The notes: generated by a model from the sequence alone, not told the origin. A stretch of 64,000 nt of DNA from Rhizobacter terrae (GCF_003852895.1 NZ_QUSW01000001.1:1116001-1180000), one strand, 5' to 3'; positions 1 to 9,702 are shown, counted from the first letter of the stretch. Program-made: numbers and translations.

Positions 1-168
1 ATCGCTGTGCTGTCGGCTGGCGCCTACTCAATGTCCATGGCCAGCAACTACAACACCCGCGGCCGTGCGGCCGAGGTGCTCGTGTCGGGCAGCCAATCCT
101 GGTTGATCCGCGACCGCGAGCAGCCCTCAGAGTTGTTCCGCGGTGAGCACCTGGTTCCCGGCGGCTGA
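1..168 (+). CDS. lysA: Diaminopimelate decarboxylase, C-terminal fragment (cut by window start)
   Basis: Frame 1 is open from the first base to a TGA at 166-168 and gives 55 residues. They include [20 protein letters not shown], the conserved C-terminal block of PLP-dependent diaminopimelate decarboxylase (LysA), where the Tyr and the surrounding residues line the active site of the fold-III decarboxylase. The enzyme makes L-lysine from meso-diaminopimelate in the cytoplasm. The gene begins outside the window. Its last 42 bases overlap the 3' end of the convergent ABC ATPase gene, so neither gene has room for its own terminator here. The call rests on this short but distinctive block. Confidence 0.85.
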   Translation: MAVLSAGAYSMSMASNYNTRGRAAEVLVSGSQSWLIRDREQPSELFRGEHLVPGG

Positions 169-1179
169 GCGCGGCTCGGGCTGGTAGCGGCCCTCTTCGA
201 TCGCGTGGCAGGCGATGCGCACGCCCGCAATCGCCTGGAGCGCCGGCCGTTCCACCTTGCACCGCGCATTCGCCAGCGGGCAGCGCGGATGGAATGAGCA
301 GCCGCTGGGCGGATTCAGCGGGTTGGGCACCTCGCCCTGCACCGGCGTGCGCGATCGTCCGCTCATGCGGATGTCGGGAATCGCATCCAGCAGCATGCGC
401 GTGTACGGATGCCTTGGCCGTGAGAACAGCTCCGCCTTGTCAGCCAGCTCCACGAGGCGGCCCAGGTACATCACGCCCACCTGATCGCTCACGTGCCGCA
501 CCACCGCGAGATTGTGCGAGATGAAGAGGTAGGTCAGGCCTCGCTGGCGCTGCAGGTCCTTCATGATGTTGAGCACCTGGGCCTGCACCGACACGTCCAA
601 TGCCGACGTCGGCTCGTCGCAGACAAGGAACTCCGGCTGCGTCGCCAGCGCCCGTGCAATCGAGATGCGCTGACGCTGCCCGCCCGAGAACTGGTGCGGG
701 AATTTCTCCATGTCGGCCGCCGTGAGGCCCACCGACTTCAGCAGCTCGCCAACGCGCGCACGGCGCTTGTCCGCCTCGTCGATCAGCCGATGCTCGATCA
801 ACGGTTCGGCCACGATGTCCAGCACCTTCCAGCGAGGGTTCAGGCTGGCATACGGGTCCTGGAAGATCATCTGCATGCGCCGGCGCAGGACTGATGCCTG
901 CGCGCCGCGCAGGCCTTGCGCGATGTCGATGCCATCGAAGCGCACATGCCCGGCCGTCGGCGCGTACAGGCCGACCAGCAGCCGCGCCACCGTGCTCTTG
1001 CCGCAGCCCGATTCGCCCACCAGCGCGAGCGTCTTGCCGCGCTCGATCGAGAAGCTCACGCCATCGACCGCGTGCACGAACTGCCGCGGCTTGCCTTCGA
1101 CGACGCGGTTGAGCCAGGGCGCCGACACATCGAAGCTCTTGGAGAGGTCTTGCACCTCGACCAGCGGCGGGCCGTTCAT
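127..1179 (-). CDS. Oligo/dipeptide-type ABC transporter ATP-binding protein (DppF/OppF type)
   Basis: 350 residues. The second ATPase of a peptide-type importer, powering uptake from the inner face of the cytoplasmic membrane. Visible motifs are Walker [14 protein letters not shown], the Q-loop [11 protein letters not shown], the signature [15 protein letters not shown], Walker [12 protein letters not shown] and the C-terminal oligopeptide/dipeptide extension [14 protein letters not shown]. It is the last gene of the minus-strand operon. Its ATG overlaps the stop of the preceding ATPase gene by four bases (ATGA). Its 3' end runs 42 bases into the convergent lysA. Substrate specificity cannot be read from the ATPase. 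Confidence 0.93.
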   Translation of the reverse strand: MNGPPLVEVQDLSKSFDVSAPWLNRVVEGKPRQFVHAVDGVSFSIERGKTLALVGESGCGKSTVARLLVGLYAPTAGHVRFDGIDIAQGLRGAQASVLRRRMQMIFQDPYASLNPRWKVLDIVAEPLIEHRLIDEADKRRARVGELLKSVGLTAADMEKFPHQFSGGQRQRISIARALATQPEFLVCDEPTSALDVSVQAQVLNIMKDLQRQRGLTYLFISHNLAVVRHVSDQVGVMYLGRLVELADKAELFSRPRHPYTRMLLDAIPDIRMSGRSRTPVQGEVPNPLNPPSGCSFHPRCPLANARCKVERPALQAIAGVRIACHAIEEGRYQPEPRSAAGNQVLTAEQL

Positions 1180-2159
1180 GCCACTGCCCTTTCCTTGTAG
1201 TCATGCAACCAGCAAGCCGCCCGGGTCGGACCGGCGTCCAGCAAATCGGGACGCTCCACACGGCATCGTCCAAACGCCTTGGGGCACCGCGGATTGAATG
1301 CGCAGCCCTTTGGAATCGCATTGAGTCTCGGCATCGCGCCATCGATCTGCAGCAGCCGCTCGCTTTCGCCTTCCATCTCGGGGATCGAGCCCATCAAGCC
1401 AACCGTGTAGGGGTGCGCGGGCGAGTGAATCACGTCCTGCACAGGACCGATCTCCACCACACGCCCTGCGTACATCACCGCCACCCGGTCACAGGTCTCG
1501 GCGATGACGCCCATGTCGTGCGTCACCAGCATCACCGCGGCGCCGTGCTCGCGGCACATGCGCTTGAGCAGCGAGATGATCTGCGCCTGCACCGACACGT
1601 CCAGCGCCGTCGTGGGCTCATCGGCCACGATGAGCTTGGGCCCGGCCGCCAACGCCAGCGCGATCACCACGCGCTGGCGCATGCCGCCGGAGAACTGGTG
1701 CGGGTAGTGGTCGATGCGCTGCGCGGCGGCCTGGATGCCGGTCTCTTCGAGCAGGCGGATGGCCCGCTGGCGCGCCTCGGCTTCGCTCACTGGCAAATGC
1801 GTGCGGATGGTCTCGATGAGCTGCCGCCCGACGGTGTACAGCGGGTTCAGCGACGTCAGAGGATCCTGGAAGATCGCACCGATGCTTCGGCCACGCACCT
1901 TGCGCATCTCTTCGTAGGGCAGGTTGTCGATGCGACGACCCTCGAACACGATCTCGCCTGCGGCGATGCGCCCCGGCGGATCCAGCAACCCGATGATGGA
2001 GGCGCCGGTGAGCGACTTGCCGGCACCGGACTCGCCGACCACACCAAGAATCTCGCCGGGCGCGATGTCGAAGGACACATCGTCCAGCGCAACGAGCGTG
2101 CCTTGCCGCGTCGGAAACTCCACGCGCAGATGGCTGACGGACAACAGGGCTTGGGTCAT
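1176..2159 (-). CDS. Oligo/dipeptide-type ABC transporter ATP-binding protein (DppD/OppD type)
   Basis: 327 residues. The first ATPase of the pair. It has Walker [15 protein letters not shown], a Q-loop [11 protein letters not shown], the signature [15 protein letters not shown], Walker [13 protein letters not shown] and the C-terminal [14 protein letters not shown] extension typical of the peptide/nickel family. It lies six bases downstream of the DppC-type permease gene and overlaps the next ATPase gene by four bases, so the two are probably translationally coupled. The two-ATPase, two-permease layout is that of the peptide/opine/nickel transporter family. Confidence 0.93.
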   Translation of the reverse strand: MTQALLSVSHLRVEFPTRQGTLVALDDVSFDIAPGEILGVVGESGAGKSLTGASIIGLLDPPGRIAAGEIVFEGRRIDNLPYEEMRKVRGRSIGAIFQDPLTSLNPLYTVGRQLIETIRTHLPVSEAEARQRAIRLLEETGIQAAAQRIDHYPHQFSGGMRQRVVIALALAAGPKLIVADEPTTALDVSVQAQIISLLKRMCREHGAAVMLVTHDMGVIAETCDRVAVMYAGRVVEIGPVQDVIHSPAHPYTVGLMGSIPEMEGESERLLQIDGAMPRLNAIPKGCAFNPRCPKAFGRCRVERPDLLDAGPTRAACWLHDYKERAVA

Positions 2160-2165
2160 GGCGAT

Positions 2166-3125
2166 TCAGCGCAGCCGCGGGTTGAGCGCATCACGCAGCC
2201 AGTCGCCCACCAAGTTCACGCTGAGGGCGATGAGCACCAGCACGGCGCCTGGGAAGAACGTGATCCACCATTCGCCGGAGAACAGGTAGTCGTTGCCCAC
2301 GCGGATCATGGTGCCCAGCGACGGCGAAGTCGGCGGCACGCCCACGCCGAGGAAGGACAGGGTGGCCTCGATGATGATGGCCGTGGCGATCTGGATGGTC
2401 GCGAGCACGAACACCGGCCCCATCACGTTGGGCAGCACGTGGCGCCGCATGATGCGCATCGGCGAGACGCCGATCACCCTCGCCGCCTGAACATATTCCT
2501 TGTTGCGTTCCACCAGTGTCGAGCCACGCACCGTGCGGGCGTACTGCACCCAGCCCGACAGCGAGATCGCCACGATCAGCACCACGAAGGCGAGCAGGTC
2601 GTGCGCGTTCGGGAACAGCGCGCGGCCCACGCCGTCCACCAGCAGGGCCACGAGGATGGATGGGAAGGACAGCATCACGTCGCACACACGCATGATGAAG
2701 GCATCGGTGCGTCCGCCGATGAACCCGGCCAGCAGCCCCAGGCTCACGCCCAGCACCATCGACACGATGACTGACGCAATGCCCACGACGAGCGAGATGC
2801 GCGTGCCGAACATCAGTGCCGACAGGATGTCGCGCCCCTGGTCGTCGGTGCCCAGCAGGTAGGTGGACTTGCCCTCGGCCGACCATGCCGGCGGCAGCCT
2901 CGCGTCGCCGAGTTCGATCTTGGCCAGGTCCTGCGTGTCATGCGGCGCGATGACGTTCGCACCCAGCGAGCAGACCAGGAAGACCAGCGCCACGATGGCC
3001 GACACGATGGCCACCGGCGAGGTCTTGAAGCTGAACCAGACGTCGCCGTCCAGGAAGCGGCGAAAGCGGCCGGGCGCTTTCACTGCGGGCGTGGAGTCAA
3101 CAGGCTCGGACAAGGGCACGCTCAC
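2166..3125 (-). CDS. Peptide-type ABC transporter permease (DppC type)
   Basis: 319 residues from a GTG start at 3125. I chose it because GTGA overlaps the TGA of the upstream binding-protein gene; the open frame continues further upstream only through that gene. The N-terminus is short and cytoplasmic. A transmembrane segment follows at about residues 35-55, then the DppC-type loop containing GTDDQGRD, several more membrane segments, and the ATPase-contact EAA motif in GVSPMRIMRRHVLPNVMGP. The family partners with a DppB-type permease, here at the promoter-proximal end of the operon, to form the channel. Confidence 0.92.
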   Translation of the reverse strand: MSVPLSEPVDSTPAVKAPGRFRRFLDGDVWFSFKTSPVAIVSAIVALVFLVCSLGANVIAPHDTQDLAKIELGDARLPPAWSAEGKSTYLLGTDDQGRDILSALMFGTRISLVVGIASVIVSMVLGVSLGLLAGFIGGRTDAFIMRVCDVMLSFPSILVALLVDGVGRALFPNAHDLLAFVVLIVAISLSGWVQYARTVRGSTLVERNKEYVQAARVIGVSPMRIMRRHVLPNVMGPVFVLATIQIATAIIIEATLSFLGVGVPPTSPSLGTMIRVGNDYLFSGEWWITFFPGAVLVLIALSVNLVGDWLRDALNPRLR

Positions 3126-4687
3126 TTGATGGTGACCCACTTGAAGAACATGCGGTTGTCCGGCAACTGCGTGAGGGTCACCCTGTTGCTGAAGCCCCAG
3201 GCCAGCGCCTGCTGGTGCAGCGGAATGTGGCCCACGTCGTCCATGTGCAGCTTGAAGGCTTCGCGGATGTACTCGTTGCGCCTGGCCTGGTCGGTCTCGG
3301 ACTGGATCTTCTGCGTCAGCTCGTCCACCTTCGGGTTGCTGTAGCTGCCCAGGTTGAACTGGCCCTGCCCCTTGTCGTTGGGCGTGGCGATGAGCGCAGA
3401 CAGCGCGTCGTGCGAGTCGCCGGTGCTCGGCGTCCAGCCCAGCAGGTAGAAGCTGGTGTCGCGGCGCAGGATCTTCGGGAAGTAGCTGACCTTGGTCTCC
3501 GTCTGCAGGTTCACCTTCACGCCGATGCGCGCGAGGCTGGCCGCCACTGCCTGGCAGATCTGGCCATCGTTGACGTAGCGGTCGTTCGGGCAATTCATGC
3601 CCACCTCGAAGCCGTTCGGGTAGCCCGCCTCGGCCAGCAGCTTCTTCGCGGCCTCCACATCGTAGGGAAGGCGCTTGTTCATGTCAGGCTGGAAGCCGCG
3701 CACGCCGGGCCCGACCATGAGCGCCGTCGGCGTCGAGGCATTGCGCATCACGCGCGACTTGATGGCCTCGATGTCGATGCCCTGGTACAGCGCCTGCCGC
3801 ACGCGCCTGTCCTTGAAGGGGTTCTTGCCCTTCACGCTGCTGAACTGCAGTTCGTCGCGCTTCTGGTCCATGCCCAGGAAGATGGTGCGCAGCTCAGGGC
3901 CTTGCAGCACGGTGAACTTGCCCGCCGACTTGATGCGCTCCACGTCCTGCAGCGGCACTGGCTCCATCACGTCGATCTCGCCCGAGAGCAGCGCCGCCAC
4001 GCGCGTCGCATCGTTGCCGATGGGCGTGAAGACGATCTCGTCGATGTTGGTCTCGGGCTTGTCCCAGTAGTTGAAGTTGCGCACGAGCACCGTGCGCGTC
4101 GACGGCTGGCGCTCCTTCAGGCGGAACGGCCCGGTGCCGTTGGCCTTGAAGCTGGCGGTGTTCTCCACGCCCTTTCGGCGGTCCACCGGTCCGAGCGCCT
4201 TGTTGTCCTCGCACCATTTCTTGCTCATCACGTAGACGTTGGTGAGCACGTCGGGAAGGATGGGGTTGGGTGCAGTGGTCTCGATCTCCACCGTGAAGTC
4301 ATCGATCTTGCGCACCTCCTTGAACGAGGTGGTGTAGCCGCGCATGTCGCCGGCCGGGTCGGCCGCGCGCTTGAGCGAGAAGACGACGTCATCGGCCGTG
4401 AACGGGGTGTCGTCGTGGAATTTCACGCCGTGCCGCAGGTCGAAGCGCCACACCGTCGGCGTCTTTTGCGTCCACTTGGTGGCCAGCAGCGGGATCACGC
4501 TCATCTTCTTGTCGCGGCCCACCAGCGCCTCGTACACGCTGGCGGTGAAGCTCAGCTGCAGCGTCTCGTTCAGCGAGTGCGGGTCCATGGACTGCACGTC
4601 GCCGACGTTGGCCACGCGCAGCGTCACCGCCTGGGCCGCGCTGGCTGCCAGCAACGCGGCGGCAACAAGAGAGAGCTTGAAGTTCAT
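3122..4687 (-). CDS. Periplasmic peptide-type ABC transporter substrate-binding protein (SBP family 5)
   Basis: 521 residues, starting at the ATG with AGGAG just upstream. This start gives a clean Sec signal peptide, with cleavage expected after ASAAQA at about residue 20. An open frame continues 39 codons upstream but only through the previous gene. The mature protein opens with TLRVANVGDVQSMDPHS and contains LRHGVKFHDDTPFTADDVVFS, the family-5 hallmark of DppA/OppA/NikA-like receptors. Such proteins capture ligand in the periplasm and deliver it to the permease. The ligand is not predictable; the M20 hydrolase gene overlapping its start suggests an acylated amino acid or short peptide. Confidence 0.92.
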   Translation of the reverse strand: MNFKLSLVAAALLAASAAQAVTLRVANVGDVQSMDPHSLNETLQLSFTASVYEALVGRDKKMSVIPLLATKWTQKTPTVWRFDLRHGVKFHDDTPFTADDVVFSLKRAADPAGDMRGYTTSFKEVRKIDDFTVEIETTAPNPILPDVLTNVYVMSKKWCEDNKALGPVDRRKGVENTASFKANGTGPFRLKERQPSTRTVLVRNFNYWDKPETNIDEIVFTPIGNDATRVAALLSGEIDVMEPVPLQDVERIKSAGKFTVLQGPELRTIFLGMDQKRDELQFSSVKGKNPFKDRRVRQALYQGIDIEAIKSRVMRNASTPTALMVGPGVRGFQPDMNKRLPYDVEAAKKLLAEAGYPNGFEVGMNCPNDRYVNDGQICQAVAASLARIGVKVNLQTETKVSYFPKILRRDTSFYLLGWTPSTGDSHDALSALIATPNDKGQGQFNLGSYSNPKVDELTQKIQSETDQARRNEYIREAFKLHMDDVGHIPLHQQALAWGFSNRVTLTQLPDNRMFFKWVTIK

Positions 4688-5922
4688 GATTTCTCCTGGA
4701 ACGTGGGCAGCGGCATGGCCTGCTCGGCCAAGCCCACGAAGAGCGCGGCGCCGAGCGGAAGAATGTCGTCGTTGAAGTCGTAGCGCGGGCTGTGCAGGAA
4801 GCATCCGCCTTCGCCGCCCTGCCCGATGCGCAGGTAGGCACCCGGCTTGGACTGCAGCATGAAGGAGAAGTCCTCCGCGCCCATGCTGGGCGTGAGGTCG
4901 CGGACCACCTTGTCATCGCCGACCAGCGAGGCTGCGACATCGCCTGCGAACCTGGCCTCCTCGGCTGTATTGATGGTGGCGGGGTACATGCGGTGGTAGT
5001 CCAGCCGTGCCGTCGCGCCGAAGCCGAGTGCGATGGATTCGCACAGGCGGCCCAGGCGCTCTTCGATCATGTCCTGCACCTCACGCCTGAAGCTGCGGGC
5101 CGTGCCGATGAGCTGCGCCTGACGCGGAATCACGCTGAAGGCGCCGAGGTCACCTGCCTGCATCGCGCAGATGCTGAGCACGGCGCTGTCCAGCGGATTG
5201 ATGTTGCGCGAGACCAGGCTTTGCGCAGCGGTGATGATGTGCCCGGCCACCAGCACCGGGTCGATGGTCATGTACGGATGCGCACCGTGGCCGCCCCGGC
5301 CCTGGACCGTGATCTCGAAGCGGTCGGCCGAGGCCATCATCGCGCCCGGGTTCAGGCCGATGGTGCCCGGTGCCATGCTGGGCCAGTTGTGCATGGCATA
5401 CACCGCATCGACTGGAAAGCGCTCGAACAGGCCATCGTCGATCATCGCCTTCGCACCGGCAAAGCCTTCTTCGCCCGGTTGAAAGATGAGGACGACAGTG
5501 CCCGCGAAGTCGCGTGTCTGAGCGAGGTAGCGCGCCGCGCCCAGCAGCATGGTGGTGTGGCCGTCGTGGCCGCAGCCGTGCATCAGGCCGTGCGCTGAGG
5601 AGCGCCAGGCAAAATCGTTCTCCTCGCGCATCGGCAGGGCGTCCATGTCGGCGCGCAGGCCGATGCTGCGGACCTTGGCGCCCTGTGCGGCCTGCGTGCG
5701 TCCGCGGATGATGCCCACCACGCCCGTCTTGCCGATGCCGGCGTGCACCTCATCCACACCGAAAAGCTTGAGCGCCTCCACGACGCGGCCGCCGGTGCGA
5801 TGCTCTTCGTAGCCGAGTTCAGGATGCGCATGCAGGTCGCGCCTGAACGCAGTCAACTCGGCGTGCCAGGATGACAGGCGCTGATACGCACCGGATCGCG
5901 CGGGGTCGACGGCCTGCAGCAT
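4684..5922 (-). CDS. M20 family metallo-amidohydrolase (hippurate/N-acyl-amino-acid hydrolase type)
   Basis: 412 residues without a signal peptide, so probably cytoplasmic. Metal-binding motifs are HGCGHDGHTTML, FQPGEEG (general base) and GAEDFSFM near the C-terminus, as in aminoacylase, hippurate hydrolase and carboxypeptidase Ss1 relatives. The family removes an acyl group from an N-acyl amino acid or opens an amide bond. The gene sits inside the transporter operon, one base after the DppB-type gene and overlapping the binding-protein start (ATGA), so it most likely processes the imported compound. Relatives include diaminopimelate deacylases and auxin-conjugate hydrolases; motifs cannot separate these. 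Confidence 0.88.
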   Translation of the reverse strand: MLQAVDPARSGAYQRLSSWHAELTAFRRDLHAHPELGYEEHRTGGRVVEALKLFGVDEVHAGIGKTGVVGIIRGRTQAAQGAKVRSIGLRADMDALPMREENDFAWRSSAHGLMHGCGHDGHTTMLLGAARYLAQTRDFAGTVVLIFQPGEEGFAGAKAMIDDGLFERFPVDAVYAMHNWPSMAPGTIGLNPGAMMASADRFEITVQGRGGHGAHPYMTIDPVLVAGHIITAAQSLVSRNINPLDSAVLSICAMQAGDLGAFSVIPRQAQLIGTARSFRREVQDMIEERLGRLCESIALGFGATARLDYHRMYPATINTAEEARFAGDVAASLVGDDKVVRDLTPSMGAEDFSFMLQSKPGAYLRIGQGGEGGCFLHSPRYDFNDDILPLGAALFVGLAEQAMPLPTFQEKS

Positions 5923-5923
5923 G

Positions 5924-6907
5924 TCAGTGCGCTCCTGCGGATCGCTCGATGCGCAGCCTGGGATCGACCGCGAAGTACAGCAGGTCCACCACCAGGTTGA
6001 TCAGCACGAAGATGAGCGCGATCAGGCACAGGTAGGCGGCCATCACGGGGATGTCGGCGAACTGCACTGCCTGGATGAACAGCAGCCCCATGCCGGGCCA
6101 CTGGAACACCTGCTCGGTGATGATCGCAAAGGCGATCAGCGAACCGAGTTGCAGGCCGGTGATGGTCATCACCGGCACCAGCGTGTTCTTCAGCGCATGG
6201 CTGAAATACACCACCCGGTTGGGAAGCCCGCGGGCCCGCGCGAACTTGATGTAGTCGGAACGCAGCACCTCGAGCATCTCCGCTCGCACCAGACGCATGA
6301 TGAGCGTGAGCTGGAATGCCGCGAGCGTGATCGCGGGCAGGAGGAGGTGCCGCCATCCATCGATGCTCAGCATGCCCGTGGTCCAGCGGCCGAGATCGAC
6401 CACATCGCCGCGGCCGAACGCGGGCAGCCATCGCAAGTTGGCGGCAAAGATCCAGATGAGCAGGATGCCGATGAGAAAGGTCGGCAATGACACGCCCATC
6501 AGCGACAAGGTCATGAAAAAATGCGAGCCGGCAGTCCCTCGACGAAGGGCCGAATAGACGCCCATCGGAATGGCAAACACCAGCGCAAGCACGCCGGCGC
6601 TGAACGCGAGTTCCAGGGTGGCAGGCAGTCGCTCGACGATCAACGTGGACACCTTCTTGCCGAGCTTCAGGCTCAGCCCGAATTCACCTTTCACCGCGTT
6701 GCCGACGAAGTGCGCAAATTGCACCGGGAACGATTGGTCCAGCCCCAGGTCGGCGCGCAGCTGTGTGCGCTGCTCGGGCGTCGCATCCTGTCCGAGAAGG
6801 TTGGTCACCGGATCGCCCACGTACTGGAACAGCATGAAGGCGATGAATGCCACCGTCAGCATCACGATGACGGCTTGGACGAGTCGGCGCAGGATGAATG
6901 CAAGCAT
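5924..6907 (-). CDS. Peptide-type ABC transporter permease (DppB type), first gene of operon
   Basis: 327 residues from the ATG at 6907; the open frame extends 35 codons upstream without homology. The N-terminus MLAFILRRLVQAVIVMLTV is the typical DppB/OppB first membrane helix, followed by the periplasmic loop with DLGLDQSFPVQF and GEFGLSLKLG, then further membrane segments and the coupling motif near ARARGLPNRVVYFSHALKN. It forms the membrane channel with the DppC-type permease three genes downstream. As the first gene it should carry the operon promoter upstream (6908-7100), but I could not pick a convincing -35/-10 pair there. Confidence 0.92.
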   Translation of the reverse strand: MLAFILRRLVQAVIVMLTVAFIAFMLFQYVGDPVTNLLGQDATPEQRTQLRADLGLDQSFPVQFAHFVGNAVKGEFGLSLKLGKKVSTLIVERLPATLELAFSAGVLALVFAIPMGVYSALRRGTAGSHFFMTLSLMGVSLPTFLIGILLIWIFAANLRWLPAFGRGDVVDLGRWTTGMLSIDGWRHLLLPAITLAAFQLTLIMRLVRAEMLEVLRSDYIKFARARGLPNRVVYFSHALKNTLVPVMTITGLQLGSLIAFAIITEQVFQWPGMGLLFIQAVQFADIPVMAAYLCLIALIFVLINLVVDLLYFAVDPRLRIERSAGAH

Positions 6908-7100
6908 GGTTGACGCTGTGTAGACGCAGCAGGATGTGTGCCGCGCCCCGCGATGGTCCGGCACGATGCAGGTGGTCGCGCCATCGGGGAAGGCTGACCC
7001 CGATCTGAGCAAATCGCCTTCAAGGCGTCAAAGGGGAATGCCCGATGAGCGTCGGGACTCGCACACCGGGAGAACCCGTGGTGCATGGAATCGAACAATG

Positions 7101-7126
7101 AAAAAGGCCGCCCGAAGGCGGCCTTT
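7101..7126 (-). terminator. Intrinsic terminator of the porin gene
   Basis: Perfect 10-bp stem 7103-7112 / 7117-7126 with a TTCG tetraloop when read on the minus strand, followed by Ts. It begins about 30 bases past the porin stop. The same GGCCGCC-TTCG-GGCGGCC core recurs at 40513 and 46441. Confidence 0.85.
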
Positions 7127-7154
7127 GAATCGCTGCTCGCAAGCGAGCGTCGAA

Positions 7155-8207
7155 TTAGAACGTGTGCTTCACGCCGACAGCGTAAGCGGTGTTGTTGGTG
7201 GCGTTGGTGGCGCGGCCCATGCCCATGTCAGCATAGACGTTGGTGCGCTTGCTCAGCGGGTAGTCGTAGCCCAGGCCCAGCTTGGACTGGGTCTGGTTGC
7301 TCCACGGAGCGCTCACCGGAGCAGGCGTATTGGCATCCGGCGTCAGGCGGCCATAGGCTGCCTTCAGCGTGCCGCCACCGATCGGGGCCAAGGCGCCCAG
7401 CATCCAGTACTTGTTCGTCAGCGGGGTGGCCGTACCGGCATTCACCTTGGCGCGCGAGTAATAGAAAATCGGCTTGACCATGCCGAGGTCATAGTGCAGT
7501 GCGAGGTTGATCAGGCGATTGCCATCTACAGAGGCCGTCGGACCACCCGTGATACCTTCATAGCCAAACGCGGCGTAAATCGGACCGCCGGAATATTCGA
7601 CGTTGAATCCAGTGTCGCGACCGACCACCCTTTCACCCAGAGCCACGGCCACTTGAGCAGTCAGGCCGGACAGGTTGGGCGACTTGTAGCCCACGGTGTT
7701 GGAGGCGCGAACGCCAGAAGCGGCAGCTGTGCCGCCGGCATTGGCCGGGGTCAGGAAACCTGCCCACATCGTGGAACCAGCTTGACCCACGCCGTCCCAG
7801 CCGAACGGGTCAGACTTCACTGCGGGCCAGAAAGCCGGCGTGTAGTCACGACCCAGGTAAACGCGGCCAGCAGTCGCCGACGACAGTTGCACGTACGAAC
7901 GACCTTGCCAGAAGAACGACGGGTTGTTCAGGACGCCTTCGTCCGGGTTGAAGCGGTGCTCGATCTGGAATTGAGCCGACAGGCCGCCACCCAGGTCTTC
8001 ATTGCCGCGGAAGCCGAGGCGCGAGCCGTTGGACTGCTTCTCGATCCAGGCCTTGGACGTGCCGTTGGCGCTGTTGTTCGGGGCGGTGCCGCCATTGCCC
8101 TTGGTCACAGCCAAGTCCAGCGAACCGTAGATGGTGACCGACGACTGGGCCGAAGCGGCACCAGCGAACGCGCCCAGAACTGCGAGAGCGAGCAGAGATT
8201 TTTTCAT
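7155..8207 (-). CDS. Gram-negative outer-membrane porin (Burkholderiales Porin_4 type)
   Basis: 350 residues with a textbook Sec signal MKKSLLALAVLGAFAGAASA, then QSSVTIYGSLDLAVT, the conserved first beta strand of OmpC-like porins in this order. The C-terminus ends AVGVKHTF, with the terminal Phe expected for recognition by the outer-membrane assembly machinery. AGGAGA lies seven bases before the ATG. It forms a trimeric diffusion channel for small hydrophilic solutes. The gene is monocistronic, with its own terminator. The 291-base gap upstream holds a near-palindrome TTGTCCCGGCACAA at 8361-8374 that could be an operator, but nothing firmer. Confidence 0.95.
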   Translation of the reverse strand: MKKSLLALAVLGAFAGAASAQSSVTIYGSLDLAVTKGNGGTAPNNSANGTSKAWIEKQSNGSRLGFRGNEDLGGGLSAQFQIEHRFNPDEGVLNNPSFFWQGRSYVQLSSATAGRVYLGRDYTPAFWPAVKSDPFGWDGVGQAGSTMWAGFLTPANAGGTAAASGVRASNTVGYKSPNLSGLTAQVAVALGERVVGRDTGFNVEYSGGPIYAAFGYEGITGGPTASVDGNRLINLALHYDLGMVKPIFYYSRAKVNAGTATPLTNKYWMLGALAPIGGGTLKAAYGRLTPDANTPAPVSAPWSNQTQSKLGLGYDYPLSKRTNVYADMGMGRATNATNNTAYAVGVKHTF

Positions 8208-8498
8208 TGCGACTATCTCCTAGGTTGAACAAAGAGGTCCCGATCCGAAAGCCCTGCATCGAGGGCTGACCAGGCCAAACCCCCTCAGCGGAAGTTGGAC
8301 GTATTGCACCAGACGCCCTCCCCATTGCAAAGGATTCGGGGGCTGAAAAAGGCCTTTATGTTGTCCCGGCACAACGAGGCACCGACGCGAAACTGTCACG
8401 AGCGCGACGTACTTCAAGGCCCGCCAAGCGCCCCGTTCCATGAGTGAAAGGCAGTGGCTGCGCTATGCTGAAACTCGTTCCCAACGACTTGCATAGAC

Positions 8499-9122
8499 AT
8501 GTTCGACCGCCTGCTCATCGCCGCCGACAACGCACTGCGAACCCTGTCTGGAGGTGGACGAGCCAGCAGGCCCAATCCATCGGACGCACTGCAGAGCGAT
8601 GACGAACTTCAAGCCATCGACAGAGCGCACGCCAGCGGACTGATGAGGGTCAACCACGTCGGCGAGGTCTGTGCACAGGCCTTGTACCAGGCACAGGCAT
8701 TGACCACACGCGACCCACAACTGCGATCGCACTTCGAACAGGCCGCGCGAGAAGAAACCGATCACCTCGCATGGACGCAGCAGCGCCTGGATGAACTCGG
8801 CTCGCGCGCCAGCCTCCTCAATCCGCTCTGGTATGCCGGTGCATTCGGCATCGGGCTCGTGGCCGGTCGCGTGAGCGATGCGGTGAGCCTGGGTTTCGTC
8901 GTCGAGACGGAGCGCCAGGTCGAGGAGCACCTGCAAGGCCATCTCGACGAATTGCCCGCAGCCGACCTGCGTTCGCGGACCATAGTTCGGCAGATGAAGG
9001 ACGACGAAGCACGCCACGCCGCAGGCGCCGAACAAGCTGGCGCGGCCGCCTTGCCCATGCCGGTGAAGTGGGCGATGCGTGCCGCGGCGAAGGTCATGAC
9101 GACCACCGCCTACTACATCTGA
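8499..9122 (+). CDS. coq7: 3-demethoxyubiquinol 3-hydroxylase (Coq7/CoqF-type di-iron enzyme)
   Basis: 207 residues. Di-iron carboxylate protein that hydroxylates the demethoxy-benzoquinol intermediate in ubiquinone biosynthesis at the inner membrane. The iron ligands are recognisable in order: [35 protein letters not shown] and KDDEARHA, the last giving the EXXH of the second half of the bundle. A hydrophobic segment at about residues 108-125 fits membrane association. Coq7 replaces the flavin hydroxylase UbiF in many betaproteobacteria. The gene ends four bases from the convergent OsmC gene. Confidence 0.95.
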   Translation: MFDRLLIAADNALRTLSGGGRASRPNPSDALQSDDELQAIDRAHASGLMRVNHVGEVCAQALYQAQALTTRDPQLRSHFEQAAREETDHLAWTQQRLDELGSRASLLNPLWYAGAFGIGLVAGRVSDAVSLGFVVETERQVEEHLQGHLDELPAADLRSRTIVRQMKDDEARHAAGAEQAGAAALPMPVKWAMRAAAKVMTTTAYYI

Positions 9123-9126
9123 CGGT

Positions 9127-9552
9127 TCAGGCGGCTGCAGCGATCTCGAATGACGTCGTGATCTCCGCCGTCTTGCCCAGCATGATGCTGGCCGAGCAGT
9201 ACTTCTCGTGCGACATCTGAATAGCGCGCGCGACAGCCGCCTCCGGCACGTCCTTGCCCGTGACGTTGAAGTGCATGTGGATCTTGGTGAAGACCTTCGG
9301 ATCGGTACTGGCGCGTTCCGACGTCACCTTCACCTGGCAGCCTGACACCTCATGCCTCCCGCGCTTGAGGATGAGCACCACGTCGTAGGCCGTGCAACCT
9401 GCGGTACCGGCCAATACCGTTTCCATCGGCCGCGGCGCCAGGTTGCGGCCGCCGCCATCTGGAGCACCGTCCATGACGAGCACGTGGCCACTGCCGGTCT
9501 CTGCGACGAATCCCATGCCTGAGGCAGGCAACCAATTGACGGTGCATTCCAT
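9127..9552 (-). CDS. OsmC/Ohr family protein (YhfA-like)
   Basis: 141 residues from the ATG at 9552, which has AGGA about ten bases upstream; the open frame runs 33 codons further with no family similarity. OsmC proteins are dimeric thiol peroxidases for organic or fatty-acid hydroperoxides. The family pattern is visible: RPMETVLAGTAGCTAYDVVLIL with one catalytic Cys, and SHEKYCSASIMLG with the second. The C-A-YDV context is that of the OsmC/YhfA branch and not Ohr. It is convergent with coq7. Its upstream region is antisense to the candidate small RNA locus. Confidence 0.9.
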   Translation of the reverse strand: MECTVNWLPASGMGFVAETGSGHVLVMDGAPDGGGRNLAPRPMETVLAGTAGCTAYDVVLILKRGRHEVSGCQVKVTSERASTDPKVFTKIHMHFNVTGKDVPEAAVARAIQMSHEKYCSASIMLGKTAEITTSFEIAAAA

Positions 9553-9702
9553 GTGCTGCGTTTCCTGTGCGCTTGCTGTGTGGTCGGTGCGCCGTTCGCA
9601 TGCAGGCACCCATTCGGGGCGCCGCCAGCCCGGCATTCGTGGATTGTGCAACGCATCACGTCATATTCGAGTCGAGAATCTACTGGATTCGCCTCATGGA
9701 TA

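Noticed and set aside
1203-2774. Long plus-strand open frame opposite the ABC transporter genes
   Set aside because: It is His/Arg-rich, has no family similarity and is antisense to genes with clear motifs; such shadows are expected at this GC content.
2166-3593. Longer DppC-type permease starting at 3593
   Set aside because: The extra residues lie within the binding-protein gene in another frame; the GTG at 3125 with GTGA overlap is the natural start.
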